From Sphingobacterium composti (lineage in GTDB: Bacteria; Bacteroidota; Bacteroidia; Sphingobacteriales; Sphingobacteriaceae), in the NCBI RefSeq assembly GCF_009829075.1, contig NZ_WUQZ01000022.1, forward strand, positions 1-57,192: a stretch of 57,192 nucleotides of DNA. Direction: 5' to 3'. Positions 29,978-40,205 of the stretch are shown here, one piece after another; position 1 is the stretch's first letter; each line of letters starts with the position of its first letter. The position numbers were made by a program, and so were the translations under genes. The notes under the pieces are model-generated. The model was not told where the DNA came from and made no database searches. It saw only the letters and a program-made list of their open reading frames with translations.

Positions 29978-30871
29978 CTAAATTGTCACTCTTCCTCCTG
30001 TAGCGGGAATAGTCGCTCCAGAAATGTACGATGCTGCTTCTGAAGCTAGAAAAACATAAATAGGTGCAATCTCTGCTGGCTGTCCAGGTCTTCCCATAGG
30101 TGAATTATCCTTTCCAAAATTTTCATGATCAGGAATTGTACTTGGAATTAGTGGTGTCCATATTGGTCCCGGTGCTACGGCATTTACACGAATCCCAGAC
30201 TTATCCTCCATAAACATTTGTGCGAGACTTGCTGTGAAATTTTGAATGGCTCCTTTTGTTGCTGCATACGGAAGTAACGAAGGATTTGGGTCATAAGCAT
30301 TGACTGATGTCGTGTTAATAACCGAACTACCCGGTTTCATATGTGGTTTGGCATATTTCACCAAATAAAACATTGCCCTTATATTCGTATCAAAAGTTTT
30401 ATTCCACTCTGTCGTGTCAATCTCGTCCAAATTATCATATGTCATTTGGTAGGCAGCATTGTTAATAAGAATATCAATTTTATTATACTTAGCTAGCGTA
30501 CGTTCCACAATTTTCATACAATGGTTTTCACTGCGTATATCACCACGTATTACAAACCCCTCACTACCGGCTTTCTGAACCCAATCTAATGTATCTTTTG
30601 CATCCTCATCTTCGATTTTTTCTTTATAACTAATAATTACTTTCGCTCCTTCTCTAGCCATAGCTATTGCCACTGCCTTGCCAATTCCAGAATCTCCACC
30701 CGTGATTATGCATACCTTATCCTGTAGCAATTGCCTACCCACATATGTCCTTTCACCATGATCTGGTACAGGTTCCATAGATGAGGTGACTCCTGGTGCA
30801 TCTTGTGGTTGTTTAGGAAATGGAGGCTGTGGATATTTTTTTATTGGATTCTCTTCTTTTTTCTTCTTCAT
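29978..30871 (-). CDS. SDR family oxidoreductase (YhdF/YhxC-like)
   Basis: A 297-residue short-chain dehydrogenase. A Pro-rich N-terminal extension (KKYPQPPFPKQPQDAPG) typical of the YhdF/YhxC group precedes the Rossmann fold: cofactor motif TGGDSGIGKAVA, structural NNAAYQ, catalytic Ser in INTTSVNAYD, and YAATKGAIQNF with Tyr and Lys. NAD(P)H-dependent; substrate unknown, and members are often general-stress proteins in Bacillus. Single gene. Confidence 0.88.
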   Translation of the reverse strand: MKKKKEENPIKKYPQPPFPKQPQDAPGVTSSMEPVPDHGERTYVGRQLLQDKVCIITGGDSGIGKAVAIAMAREGAKVIISYKEKIEDEDAKDTLDWVQKAGSEGFVIRGDIRSENHCMKIVERTLAKYNKIDILINNAAYQMTYDNLDEIDTTEWNKTFDTNIRAMFYLVKYAKPHMKPGSSVINTTSVNAYDPNPSLLPYAATKGAIQNFTASLAQMFMEDKSGIRVNAVAPGPIWTPLIPSTIPDHENFGKDNSPMGRPGQPAEIAPIYVFLASEAASYISGATIPATGGRVTI

Positions 30872-30985
30872 AATACATGTTTATTGAACCATCACTTTAA
30901 GTTTAACAATTGAGTCTATATTGTGTTCACAAATACTCTATCTAAAATTTTACATGTAAAATCTAAATCAGCCAAATAGTAAAGG

Positions 30986-30993
30986 TATTTTTG
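30986..30993 (+). promoter_or_regulatory. Promoter -7 box of the DPP-IV-like gene
   Basis: TATTTTTG fits TAnnTTTG, 31 nt before ATG 31025. No obvious -33 box. Confidence 0.35.
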
Positions 30994-31024
30994 CAGTAAA
31001 TTAATTTATTACATAATAACCTAC

Positions 31025-33514
31025 ATGAAATACGTATTTACGGGTTTAATGACTCTAGTATTTTTCTTTACGCAAGCGCAAGAAAAGAAAAATGATGTAA
31101 AGCCCAATTATTCTTTAGCGGCAAAATTTAGCCCTGCAAAATTGAGAAATATAATTTTCTCTACTGAAGTGAAACCAAATTACATCAATTATTCTGACAA
31201 GTTTTGGTACGAATATTCGACTTCCTCAGGCAAGAATTGGTACATTGTAGATCCTGCTGCTCGTAGAAAAAGTCCGTTGTTTGAAAATGGAGAGATGGCA
31301 GCGAAAGTTACTTCAATCGTCAAAAACCCATTTGATGCACAGCATTTGCCTATTCAAAACTTACGATTCAAAGATGATAGTGACCAAATAATACGTTTTG
31401 AAGTACAGAGTACGAAGGACACAGTAAAAAGTAAAGAAGAAATTAAAAAACTAACTAACAAAAGGGATACACTCAAAAAGAAAGTTTTCCATTTCGAATA
31501 CGATATCGTATCCAAACAATTAAAAGAAATTAGCGATACAACAAAAGAAAAAACTAAACCAAATTGGGCCATTTTCAATCCAGATACAACAAAAGTGTAT
31601 TTTGCCAAGGATTATAACATCTATTGGATGGATTACAACAACTACTTAAAAGCTGTAAAAGACGAAAAAGATTCGACCATTGTTGAACATCAGGTTACAA
31701 AAGATGGCGTACAATATTATGCTTGGGGTGGTGATCAATACAGCACCACTACTGGTGATCGTAAATCCTTATTGGAAGAAAAGACAAAACGTAAACCATT
31801 ACGCTTAACATGGTCGCCTGATGGAAGACATTTTGTTTTGACACGTAAAGATAATAGAGATTTATCTGCACTTTGGGTGATTCATAACGTTGACAAAAAA
31901 CGTCCTGAATTGGAAACATATAAATATTTAATGCCAGGTGAAGTGGATTCTACTGAAGCTGAATTATACATTTTTGATAGCACAAACCATCAACCGCGTA
32001 AAATTAATATTGCAGCTTTCAAAAACCAAACATTGTCTCTTTGGAATAAAGACTTCAGTAAAGAAAATCTTAAAGGCAAACATTACATTAACTACTGGCT
32101 GGGAAATAATCAAGAGTTTTACATCGCACGTTCATCCCGTGATTTGAAAAGAATAGATGTTGTAGCTGTGAATATTGACGGTTCGACACGTGTTTTGGTA
32201 GAAGAAAGAATGAATGTATACCAAGATATCGAAAAGCCAAAATTCATTAACGGTGGCAAACAATTTATTCATTGGTCACAGCGTGATGGCTGGGGACATT
32301 ATTATTTATACGATATCAGTGGTAAATTGGTCCATCAAATTACCAAAGGAGAATTTCATTGCAATAATTTGTCCGCTTATCAAGAATCTACTGGAACTAT
32401 CTTCTTCCAAGCTAATGGTAAAGAAAAAGATGTAGATCCGTATTACAACTTCTTGTATGCTGTAAATAAAAATGGAGGTGCTATTAAATTACTAACACCT
32501 GGAGACTACGATCATCAATTAGAAGGAAATGAATATGGCAATTATTTCATTGATAATTTCTCTCGTGTAAATACAGTACCGCAGTCCAATTTATATTCTT
32601 CAACTGGCCAATTGGTTATGAAGCTTGAGGAAGCAGATTTAAGTCAGTTATTTGCTGCAGGATATAAATTTCCAGAGCCTTTCAAAGTAAAAGCGGGTGA
32701 TGGAATAACAGATATATATGGAGTAATGTACAAACCATATGACTTTGATTCTACGAAAACTTATCCATTAGTACAATATGTATATCCTGGACCACAAACC
32801 GAAGCCGTAAACAAAAGTTTCGGTAGAAGCATGGACAGAATTGATCGACTAGCGCAAATGGGATTCATCGTCGTGTCTGTCGGAAACCGTGGTGGTCATC
32901 CAGCTCGTTCGAAGTGGTACCATACATATGGTTATGGTAATCTTCGTGATTACGGTTTGGAAGACAAAAAAGTTGCAGCAGAACAATTAGCAAATAGACA
33001 TTCGTTTATTGACATCAATCGCGTAGGTATCACAGGACACTCTGGTGGTGGTTTTATGTCTACTGCCGCAATGCTGGTATATCCAGACTTCTTCAAAGTA
33101 GCTGTCTCTGGCGCTGGTAACCATGAAAACAATATTTATAACCGCTGGTGGTCTGAACGTCATCATGGTGTACAAGAGGTAGTTTCGGATAAAGGTGATA
33201 CTACTTTTACATACAATATTGCAAAAAACACAGAATTAGCTAAAAATCTGAAAGGAAATTTGTTAATTGCGACAGGTGATGTGGACAACAATGTACATCC
33301 TGCAAATTCTATTCGTATGGTGGACGCATTAATCAAAGCCAACAAAAGATTTGATTTCTTATTATTACCTGGACAAGCACATGCTTTTGGTAATATGACA
33401 GAATATTTCTTTTGGAAGATGGCTGACTATTTTAGTGAACATCTATTAGGAGATTCTAAAATGAATGAGGTCGACATTACCGAAATTAATAAAGAAAGAC
33501 CATTGACACGATAG
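31025..33514 (+). CDS. S9 family (dipeptidyl-peptidase IV-like) secreted peptidase
   Basis: An 829-residue protein with a signal peptide (cleavage near residue 18, FFTQAQ). An eight-bladed beta-propeller (DPPIV N-terminal) spans about residues 120-520; the alpha/beta-hydrolase domain follows. The catalytic triad reads Ser673 in TGHSGGGFM (most DPP-IV enzymes have GWSYGG), Asp754 in DVDNNVHP and His786 in GQAHAFG. It cleaves short peptides from the N-terminus in the periplasm. The next gene starts 8 nt after its stop. Confidence 0.88.
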   Translation: MKYVFTGLMTLVFFFTQAQEKKNDVKPNYSLAAKFSPAKLRNIIFSTEVKPNYINYSDKFWYEYSTSSGKNWYIVDPAARRKSPLFENGEMAAKVTSIVKNPFDAQHLPIQNLRFKDDSDQIIRFEVQSTKDTVKSKEEIKKLTNKRDTLKKKVFHFEYDIVSKQLKEISDTTKEKTKPNWAIFNPDTTKVYFAKDYNIYWMDYNNYLKAVKDEKDSTIVEHQVTKDGVQYYAWGGDQYSTTTGDRKSLLEEKTKRKPLRLTWSPDGRHFVLTRKDNRDLSALWVIHNVDKKRPELETYKYLMPGEVDSTEAELYIFDSTNHQPRKINIAAFKNQTLSLWNKDFSKENLKGKHYINYWLGNNQEFYIARSSRDLKRIDVVAVNIDGSTRVLVEERMNVYQDIEKPKFINGGKQFIHWSQRDGWGHYYLYDISGKLVHQITKGEFHCNNLSAYQESTGTIFFQANGKEKDVDPYYNFLYAVNKNGGAIKLLTPGDYDHQLEGNEYGNYFIDNFSRVNTVPQSNLYSSTGQLVMKLEEADLSQLFAAGYKFPEPFKVKAGDGITDIYGVMYKPYDFDSTKTYPLVQYVYPGPQTEAVNKSFGRSMDRIDRLAQMGFIVVSVGNRGGHPARSKWYHTYGYGNLRDYGLEDKKVAAEQLANRHSFIDINRVGITGHSGGGFMSTAAMLVYPDFFKVAVSGAGNHENNIYNRWWSERHHGVQEVVSDKGDTTFTYNIAKNTELAKNLKGNLLIATGDVDNNVHPANSIRMVDALIKANKRFDFLLLPGQAHAFGNMTEYFFWKMADYFSEHLLGDSKMNEVDITEINKERPLTR

Positions 33515-33522
33515 TATTTTTA

Positions 33523-34068
33523 ATGCAACAAAAAAGAATTAATCAAATCACAGAAGCACTATATACCAATAGTGCTTCTGTAATTAAAGAAGGAATTCTT
33601 CAGTACGCCACCATTGAACAATTATACGAATTGTCTTTGTATCCTGTAGAAAGAACAGCATTTCGTGCAGCATGGTGCTTGGAGCATGTATTATTAAATG
33701 GCGATAAATTAGCTTTAATAAATAAAAAAGATAGCACTTTACAGGTTTATTCTAATTCAAATAATTGGAGTGTATTAAGAAGTATTTCTAAAATAGTAAT
33801 GGAAACACTTGAAGTTGTTGCTTCATCTATAGACGAAAAAGAAACCGAACTATTATTGAATAAGACATTCGATATATTAGAAAATACCGAATGTCCTATT
33901 GCTGTTAGATGTAATTGTTATGATATTCTTTGCTTACTTTCTACAAATGAACTTTGGATTATACCTGAACTCAGACAACGCATTCATTTTGATATTTCCA
34001 TAAATGAAACACCCGCACTCAAAAGTCGCGCTAAAAGAGTCTTAAAGAAATTAGAACGAATAGCGTAG
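33523..34068 (+). CDS. Hypothetical HEAT-like helical protein
   Basis: A 181-residue, all-helical, cytoplasmic protein with repeat-like pairs (LYELSLYPVERTAFRAAWCLEHVLL, NTECPIAVRCNCYDILCLL, TPALKSRAKRVLKKLER) reminiscent of HEAT/armadillo repeats. It is 8 nt downstream of the peptidase gene and thus likely co-transcribed. Its last 18 nt overlap the 3' end of the convergent outer-membrane protein gene. I do not know a function. Confidence 0.65.
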   Translation: MQQKRINQITEALYTNSASVIKEGILQYATIEQLYELSLYPVERTAFRAAWCLEHVLLNGDKLALINKKDSTLQVYSNSNNWSVLRSISKIVMETLEVVASSIDEKETELLLNKTFDILENTECPIAVRCNCYDILCLLSTNELWIIPELRQRIHFDISINETPALKSRAKRVLKKLERIA

Positions 34069-34806
34069 ACCTAAAGAATAAAAATTGTATACGTCATTCT
34101 CTGCCTCAACCACTCTTCCGTTGGAGTTATATGGCGTATATCCATCCAATAAATCATTTTGACCAAAATTGAACTGAGCTTTAACAACTAAACTCAAAAT
34201 ATTTGCATTATGATAAGATCTTTGAGTCAGAGGAATTACCGAACCTACATTAAGTGATGGCAATATCAAAGTCCGAGTTCTTGTTTTGAAAATAGGTTGT
34301 TGATTCTCATCAAAATCTTCAATAGGACCATAAGTTGATGGATCGTTCACATTTCTATAAATATGATCATAGTTATTTATAAGATAAAAAGATCCTACTC
34401 CAACAAAGAAAGATTCCAAGATATCATCAGCTAATTTCCTATGCATATAATTTCGCTTCGCAACCAGTTGGAATGGATGTGCCGTAAGTACTAAACCACC
34501 TGCAAAATAACTGTTATGGGATTGTCTTGGTTCTGCATTAGAATTCACTTCTGTTTTCAATGAACCAAACTGTGTCTCAACACCAATATATAGGCCTCGA
34601 ATAAATTGGTAATCCAACTGAATAGTTCCTGCACCACCAATAGCTGAATTATTATTAATATCACCATACATTTTAGTAATACCATAGCCTGCGGTGACAT
34701 GAAATGGACTGTATTCACCCAATTTACCTGATGTAGGCGGACAGTACTGTGAAAAAGCAAAAAAGGGCAATAATATCCCTAGAGACATTGCAAAACGTAA
34801 CTTCAT
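34051..34806 (-). CDS. Outer-membrane beta-barrel protein
   Basis: A 251-residue protein with a signal peptide (cleavage after about residue 19, FFAFS-QYC). The rest alternates as amphipathic strands (GAGTIQLDYQFIRGLYIGVETQFGSL, YFAGGLVLTAHPFQLVAKR, LSLVVKAQFNFG), ending in LGLRYSF with the terminal Phe used by the BAM machinery. Probably an 8-10-strand barrel of unknown role. It follows ruvB by 17 nt. Confidence 0.75.
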   Translation of the reverse strand: MKLRFAMSLGILLPFFAFSQYCPPTSGKLGEYSPFHVTAGYGITKMYGDINNNSAIGGAGTIQLDYQFIRGLYIGVETQFGSLKTEVNSNAEPRQSHNSYFAGGLVLTAHPFQLVAKRNYMHRKLADDILESFFVGVGSFYLINNYDHIYRNVNDPSTYGPIEDFDENQQPIFKTRTRTLILPSLNVGSVIPLTQRSYHNANILSLVVKAQFNFGQNDLLDGYTPYNSNGRVVEAENDVYNFYSLGLRYSF

Positions 34807-34823
34807 AGATGTAGATATAGTTT

Positions 34824-35846
34824 CTAAAATAAAGTATTACCTTTATTATAGTTTATTTTTCCTAGGTGTTTGTAGGCACTTTCTGTACACTCCCTTCCCC
34901 TAGAGGTTCGCATAATATACCCCTCTTGAATTAAGAAAGGTTCGTATACCTCCTCTATCGTTCCCTCATCCTCACCTACAGCAGTCGCAATTGTCTTTAA
35001 ACCAACTGGCCCGCCTTTAAATTTATCAATAATTGTTGACAATATACGATTATCCATTTCATCTAGACCATGTTCGTCAACATTTAACGCATTTAATGCA
35101 TATTTAGCTATAGCTTTATCAATATCACCATTACCTTTGATTTGTGCGAAATCTCGCGTACGACGTAATAATGCATTCGCAATTCGAGGTGTTCCTCGAC
35201 TACGGCGAGCTATTTCGTAAGCACCTTCTTCGCTAATAGCAGCACCCAAAATACTCGATGATCGTTGTACAATTGATGTTAAAAGTTTCGCATCATAATA
35301 CTGCAAACGAGCATTTATCCCAAAACGTGCACGTAATGGAGATGTCAATAACCCCGAGCGTGTAGTTGCCCCAACCAATGTAAAAGGATTCAAGGTAATC
35401 TGTACCGAACGGGCATTAGGCCCAGTCTCCAGCATGATATCAATTTTGAAATCTTCCATAGCCGAATACAAATACTCCTCAACCACTGGCGAAAGACGAT
35501 GTATTTCGTCTATAAATAAAATATCTCCTTCTTCAAGATTCGTTAACAATCCTGCCAAATCACCAGGTTTATCCAATACAGGTCCAGAAGTAATTTTTAT
35601 TCCTACCCCCATTTCATTGGCGATGATGTGCGATAATGTAGTCTTACCTAATCCTGGAGGCCCATGTAATAAAACATGGTCTAAGGCTTCTCCCCTAAGT
35701 TTTGCAGCCTGAACGAAAATAGATAAGTTTTCTAGAATTTTGGCTTGACCGGTGAAATCATCAAAAGTCTGCGGACGCAAAACTCTTTCCATCTCCTTGT
35801 CGGTTGGATTCAATCTTTCTGGATTTGGATCAAGATTTTCGTTCAT
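34824..35846 (-). CDS. ruvB: Holliday junction branch migration helicase RuvB
   Basis: A 340-residue AAA+ ATPase of normal length. [12 protein letters not shown], Walker [11 protein letters not shown], Walker [10 protein letters not shown], sensor 1 LVGATTRSG, the arginine finger region SPLRARFG and the winged-helix C-terminus ([30 protein letters not shown]) are present. It drives branch migration with RuvA and RuvC, neither in this window. Its ATG overlaps the stop of the upstream glycosyltransferase as TAATG, suggesting translational coupling. Confidence 0.98.
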   Translation of the reverse strand: MNENLDPNPERLNPTDKEMERVLRPQTFDDFTGQAKILENLSIFVQAAKLRGEALDHVLLHGPPGLGKTTLSHIIANEMGVGIKITSGPVLDKPGDLAGLLTNLEEGDILFIDEIHRLSPVVEEYLYSAMEDFKIDIMLETGPNARSVQITLNPFTLVGATTRSGLLTSPLRARFGINARLQYYDAKLLTSIVQRSSSILGAAISEEGAYEIARRSRGTPRIANALLRRTRDFAQIKGNGDIDKAIAKYALNALNVDEHGLDEMDNRILSTIIDKFKGGPVGLKTIATAVGEDEGTIEEVYEPFLIQEGYIMRTSRGRECTESAYKHLGKINYNKGNTLF

Positions 35847-36571
35847 TATTTATAACTTTTGAATAAAGATTCTAATTTTAATTGAATTACACCAAAAAAA
35901 GCTTCTCTAAATATTTTTGTACTCATTTTGGATTCGCCCAATGTTCTGTCTGTAAAGATGATTGGAACTTCTACGACATTAAAACCATATTGTATAGCCT
36001 TAAATTTCATCTCAATCTGAAAAGCGTAACCAACAAACTTTATTTCATCCAATCTAATAGTTTCCAAAACCTTACGATGAAAACAAACAAATCCAGCTGT
36101 AGCATCTTGTATATTGATTCTAGTAATCAGACGTACATACACAGAAGCAAAATAAGACATCAGAACGCGACTCATCGGCCAATTGACAACATTCACTCCT
36201 TTTATATAGCGTGACCCTATTGTCATATCAGCACCATCAAGAGCTTCTTGTCTCAATCGTATTAAATCTTCTGGATTGTGGCTAAAGTCAGCATCCATCT
36301 CAAAAATATACGTATAGTCACGCTTTAAAGACCATTTGAAACCATGAATATACGCTGTTCCTAATCCCAATTTGCCTTTTCTTTCTTCAATAAATAGCTT
36401 TCCATCGTATTCTTGCATCAGCTTTTTGACCACATCAGCAGTACCATCAGGAGAACCATCATCAACTACTAAAACATTAAATTCTACATCTAATGAAAAA
36501 ACTTTTCGAATGATATTCTCAATATTTTCAATTTCATTAAAGGTTGGAATTATTACTATACTATCAGCCAC
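35846..36571 (-). CDS. GT2 polyprenol-phosphate mannosyltransferase (dolichol-P-mannose synthase-like)
   Basis: A 241-residue family 2 glycosyltransferase: [11 protein letters not shown] at the N-terminus, [13 protein letters not shown], the DxD-type metal motif [35 protein letters not shown], and [13 protein letters not shown]. These match Dpm1-type enzymes that load mannose onto polyprenyl phosphate; there is no C-terminal membrane anchor. First gene of the GT2-ruvB-OMP unit. Confidence 0.9.
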   Translation of the reverse strand: MADSIVIIPTFNEIENIENIIRKVFSLDVEFNVLVVDDGSPDGTADVVKKLMQEYDGKLFIEERKGKLGLGTAYIHGFKWSLKRDYTYIFEMDADFSHNPEDLIRLRQEALDGADMTIGSRYIKGVNVVNWPMSRVLMSYFASVYVRLITRINIQDATAGFVCFHRKVLETIRLDEIKFVGYAFQIEMKFKAIQYGFNVVEVPIIFTDRTLGESKMSTKIFREAFFGVIQLKLESLFKSYK

Positions 36572-36659
36572 TATATTTCTATTCTATGAAATACAAAAAT
36601 AACAAAATAAACAACTAACAAAAGTCATTTTTGTTGCTTTGATTGTTCATATTGCAAAT

Positions 36660-36689
36660 AAAAAATGCTCCAATATTGGAGCATTTTTT
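36660..36689 (-). terminator. Intrinsic terminator of the distal POT transporter gene
   Basis: Perfect palindrome AAAAAATGCTCCAAT/ATTGGAGCATTTTTT, 8 nt past the stop codon. Confidence 0.85.
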
Positions 36690-36697
36690 ATTAAATA

Positions 36698-38494
36698 TTA
36701 TTTAACGCCGTGCATTAATTTTTTGAGTACTGGATGCAGTAATATTACTAAAATACCGGCTACTGTTGGCACTATAGTAAATATCAAGAAAAACGTACTT
36801 AAAGAATAGGCTTCAGTTATATTTTCAATCTGTCCTCCTAATAAGGCAGCTAATTTATTACCAATTGCAATCGCCAAATACCACATACCAAACATGAATG
36901 CTATCATACGTGCTGGAACTAATTTAGATACATAAGATAATCCTACTGGTGACAAACACAATTCACCTAAAGTATGGAATAAGTATGCTAAAATTAACCA
37001 AACCATTGATACTTTAATACCTTCAGCTATACCGTGTGCTCCATATGCCAACAAGCCAAAACCTATTGCCATAATGATTAACCCTAATCCATATTTTACT
37101 GCTGCTGGTGGATTAAATTTAGAATCCCAAATTTTAGAAACTGAGGAAGCGAATGTAATAATGAAAAAGGAATTTAAAATTGAGAACCATGAGGGATCAA
37201 TTTCTGATGATTCTTTTGTGAACTCGTTGTACAACATCCATCCTGCCACGAGCCATACAAAAGCAAATGTAATAGCTAAAACAATATTTGTAGAAGGCGC
37301 TTTTTTCCAAGTACCTTTAGCCAATAAATACAAAACATATGAAATCAGAATTAAAGGAACGACTGTCAATAACGTATTAATCGTATTGAAAATAGTTAAA
37401 GAAGTTCCTGCTAATGAACGATCAACACTATCTCTTGCAAATATTACCAATGAAGAAGCTCCTTGTTCAAAACTCATCCAAAAGAAGATAGTAAAGAATG
37501 CAAAAATGATTACTGCTATCATTCTATCTCTCACCACTTTTTCATATCGAGCTAAGCGTGATATTATCAAACCGATGAAAAGTAATAATCCTGCAATAGT
37601 CAACACATACATACCCCTCAATGTATCAAGCCCCAAGAAAGACATATCAACAGCTGGAAGTAAATCTATTTGACCAATTACATATAAAGGAGCATCAAAA
37701 GCAAATAATAAACCGACAATAGTCGTAATAACAATCAAGATGTAGTCAAGTGTAGAAAAAGGATTTCTTTTACCATCATCTTCTTTATCAGCAGAATTCG
37801 TTACAGCTGATTCAGAAGCTCTTTTAGGCACTTCACCAATTGTACCAAACAAAGGTTTTGCTAACCAAAATTGAAGCGTACCCAATCCCATGAAAACTGC
37901 CGCCAAACCAAAACCATAATGCCAACCCAAGTTACTCGCTAAATATCCACAAAGCATCATACCGAAAAATGCACCTGCATTCACACCCATATAGAAAATA
38001 GTATAAGCACCATCCTTCTTTTGCGGGAATTTTTTGTACATCTCCGATAAAATTGAAGTCATATTAGGTTTGAAAAAACCAGTACCTATTACAAGCAATC
38101 CTAATCCCAAATACAAAGGTATCTGTCCATCAAAGAACATCGCTACGTGTCCCAACGTCATAACGATAGACCCAATCACTACCGCCCATCTGTAACCAAT
38201 AAATCTATCTGCTATGATACCGCCAAATATTGGAGTAATATAAAGCAACATCGCATAGGTAGAATACAACGCTCCAGCATTTTCAGCTGACCAACCTAAT
38301 CCTGGATTTCCTCCCGTAATAGCTGCTGTTAGAAACAACACCAATAACACACGCATTCCATAAAATGAAAAACGTTCCCACATCTCGGTAAAAAATAATA
38401 CAAATAATCCAGATGGATGACCTAGCACCATACTGTCATCTATACCATCCTTTCTGAGCTGTTCTGCAAAATTTTCGTCTGTAATATGACTCAT
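36698..38494 (-). CDS. POT family peptide:proton symporter, long form
   Basis: A 598-residue proton-coupled oligopeptide transporter. The proton motif reads EMWERFSFYGMR (usual ExxERFxYY), followed by GGIIADRFIGYR and the FYMGVNAGAFFG signature; the C-terminus has LSPVGLSYVSKL. Between helices 6 and 7 (about residues 225-325) sits an insert with two extra helices (LIVITTIVGLLFAF and YVLTIAGLLLFIGLII), as in 14-helix bacterial POTs. It takes up di- and tripeptides. A paralog lies 124 nt upstream on the same strand. Confidence 0.92.
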   Translation of the reverse strand: MSHITDENFAEQLRKDGIDDSMVLGHPSGLFVLFFTEMWERFSFYGMRVLLVLFLTAAITGGNPGLGWSAENAGALYSTYAMLLYITPIFGGIIADRFIGYRWAVVIGSIVMTLGHVAMFFDGQIPLYLGLGLLVIGTGFFKPNMTSILSEMYKKFPQKKDGAYTIFYMGVNAGAFFGMMLCGYLASNLGWHYGFGLAAVFMGLGTLQFWLAKPLFGTIGEVPKRASESAVTNSADKEDDGKRNPFSTLDYILIVITTIVGLLFAFDAPLYVIGQIDLLPAVDMSFLGLDTLRGMYVLTIAGLLLFIGLIISRLARYEKVVRDRMIAVIIFAFFTIFFWMSFEQGASSLVIFARDSVDRSLAGTSLTIFNTINTLLTVVPLILISYVLYLLAKGTWKKAPSTNIVLAITFAFVWLVAGWMLYNEFTKESSEIDPSWFSILNSFFIITFASSVSKIWDSKFNPPAAVKYGLGLIIMAIGFGLLAYGAHGIAEGIKVSMVWLILAYLFHTLGELCLSPVGLSYVSKLVPARMIAFMFGMWYLAIAIGNKLAALLGGQIENITEAYSLSTFFLIFTIVPTVAGILVILLHPVLKKLMHGVK

Positions 38495-38561
38495 TACTAT
38501 TTTTTTTATATTTTAATTCAAAAGTACAACTATCAAATTTGATAACGAACAGTAATCTAAA

Positions 38562-38603
38562 AATAATAACGCCCATTGTTTTAAAACAATGGGCGTTATT
38601 ATT
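38562..38603 (-). terminator. 42-bp perfect palindrome, terminator of the proximal POT gene
   Basis: Two 21-nt perfectly complementary arms meet at GTTTT/AAAAC without any loop; the core is AACGCCCATTG/CAATGGGCGTT. It lies 15 nt past the upstream POT gene's stop and before the next POT gene, so the paralogs are probably separately transcribed. Confidence 0.8.
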
Positions 38604-38618
38604 TAAAAATGAAGTGTA

Positions 38619-40205
38619 TTAATTAATTCCGTGCATTTTCTTTTTAAGCATTGGATTCATAAGCACCAAAATTAACGCTACAGCAATTGGCATGATAGCG
38701 ATAATTAAGAAGAATGTTGACAACGAATATTCTGCTGAAATTTTATCGATCATACCTCCCATTACACCAGCAATTTTATTTGAAATCGCAGAAGCTAAGA
38801 ACCAAAAACCAAAGATTAGTCCTAATAATTTTTTCGGAGATAGTTTACTTACGTAGGATAATCCAACTGGAGATAAACACAGTTCGCCCATTGTTTGGAA
38901 GAAATACGCCAAAATCAACCACACCATACTAACACGCACAGCTCCCGCTGCAGCGCCAGCAGGGATATCCATAGCTCCGTATGCAACCACAACAAAACTA
39001 AATCCAACTAAGAACAATCCTAATGCAAATTTAATAGGACCAGAAGGATTCCACACACGTTCCCATAACTTACTGAATGCAGATGCAAACATTACGATAA
39101 AGAAAGCATTTAAAATTTGAAACCACGACACCGTTACTTCTGTTTCTAAAGACGTAAACTCTCTTTGTACTTTCCAAAGTCCTAAAACTGCGATTGAAGC
39201 AAAAGATATTAGTGTAAATAAAATTGTTAACGGATAGTCTTTAAAAATTTTCTTAGCTAATGATAACAACACGTAAGTTACAACCACAATAGGAAATATA
39301 GTTAATATTGCATCAATCCATTTGAAAGATGTAGCTGCACTACCTTCTAATACACGTTGTGTAAAGTCCTTAGCAAATATACTTAGTGAACCACCTGCTT
39401 GTTCGAATGCCAAGAAGAAAAATATACTTGCAATCATCAATACCGCTACCACAAATAATCTATCACGAACTACATTTTTAGGAAGTTCTTCTTCAGTATC
39501 ATCTTTTTTAGCTGCTGCTAATTCTTCTGCTGTTTTTGGTTTATCCCCAATTACCCCAAATATTTTTTGACCAAAATAGAATTGCAACATACCAAAGAAC
39601 ATGAAGACACCCGCTAAACCAAATCCATAATGCCATCCAATTTTTTCCCCTAAGTAACCACACAATAATGAACCTAAAAAAGCGCCTGCATTGATCCCCA
39701 TGTAAAAAATGGTATATCCAGCGTCTTTTTTAGAACTTTTGTCAGGATATAGCTGTCCAACCATAGAAGATATATTTGGTTTGAACATACCGTTACCTAA
39801 TATCATTAACCCAAGACCGATATAAAAGAAATTTTTCTCAAAACCTTCTAAAGCCATAGATGCGTGACCCAATGTCATCAATAAAGCACCAATAAGAATA
39901 GCTTTCTTAAATCCAGTTAACTTGTCAGCTATTATCCCCCCTAACACTGGTGTTGCATACACTAAACCTGTATACCAACCATATAAACTCATTGCATCTG
40001 CATTTGTCCATCCCCATCCACCTTTAGTAATTTCGGTGATTAAAAATACAGTCAATAAGGCGCGCATACCATAATAACTGAATCGCTCCCACATTTCTGT
40101 AAAGAACAATACAAATAATGCGGCAGGATGACCAAACACCTTCTTATTGCTAGCACCCAATTTATCCAAATGCGGTTCTAATAATTCTTCGTTTTGTTGA
40201 ATCAT
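38619..40205 (-). CDS. POT family peptide:proton symporter, short form
   Basis: A 528-residue paralog of the neighbouring transporter, with the complete ExxERFxYY motif (EMWERFSYYGMR), GGIIADKLTG, FYMGINAGAFLG and LSPVGLSYVSKL. It passes directly from helix 6 (about residue 220) through a charged linker (AEELAAAKKDDTEEELPKN) to helix 7, lacking the two-helix insert of its neighbour. This suggests a 12-helix form. Substrate is likely di/tripeptides. Confidence 0.92.
   Translation of the reverse strand: MIQQNEELLEPHLDKLGASNKKVFGHPAALFVLFFTEMWERFSYYGMRALLTVFLITEITKGGWGWTNADAMSLYGWYTGLVYATPVLGGIIADKLTGFKKAILIGALLMTLGHASMALEGFEKNFFYIGLGLMILGNGMFKPNISSMVGQLYPDKSSKKDAGYTIFYMGINAGAFLGSLLCGYLGEKIGWHYGFGLAGVFMFFGMLQFYFGQKIFGVIGDKPKTAEELAAAKKDDTEEELPKNVVRDRLFVVAVLMIASIFFFLAFEQAGGSLSIFAKDFTQRVLEGSAATSFKWIDAILTIFPIVVVTYVLLSLAKKIFKDYPLTILFTLISFASIAVLGLWKVQREFTSLETEVTVSWFQILNAFFIVMFASAFSKLWERVWNPSGPIKFALGLFLVGFSFVVVAYGAMDIPAGAAAGAVRVSMVWLILAYFFQTMGELCLSPVGLSYVSKLSPKKLLGLIFGFWFLASAISNKIAGVMGGMIDKISAEYSLSTFFLIIAIMPIAVALILVLMNPMLKKKMHGIN

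Noticed and set aside
37074..37673. 199-codon plus-strand frame
   Set aside because: Antisense of the POT transporter gene; no family features.
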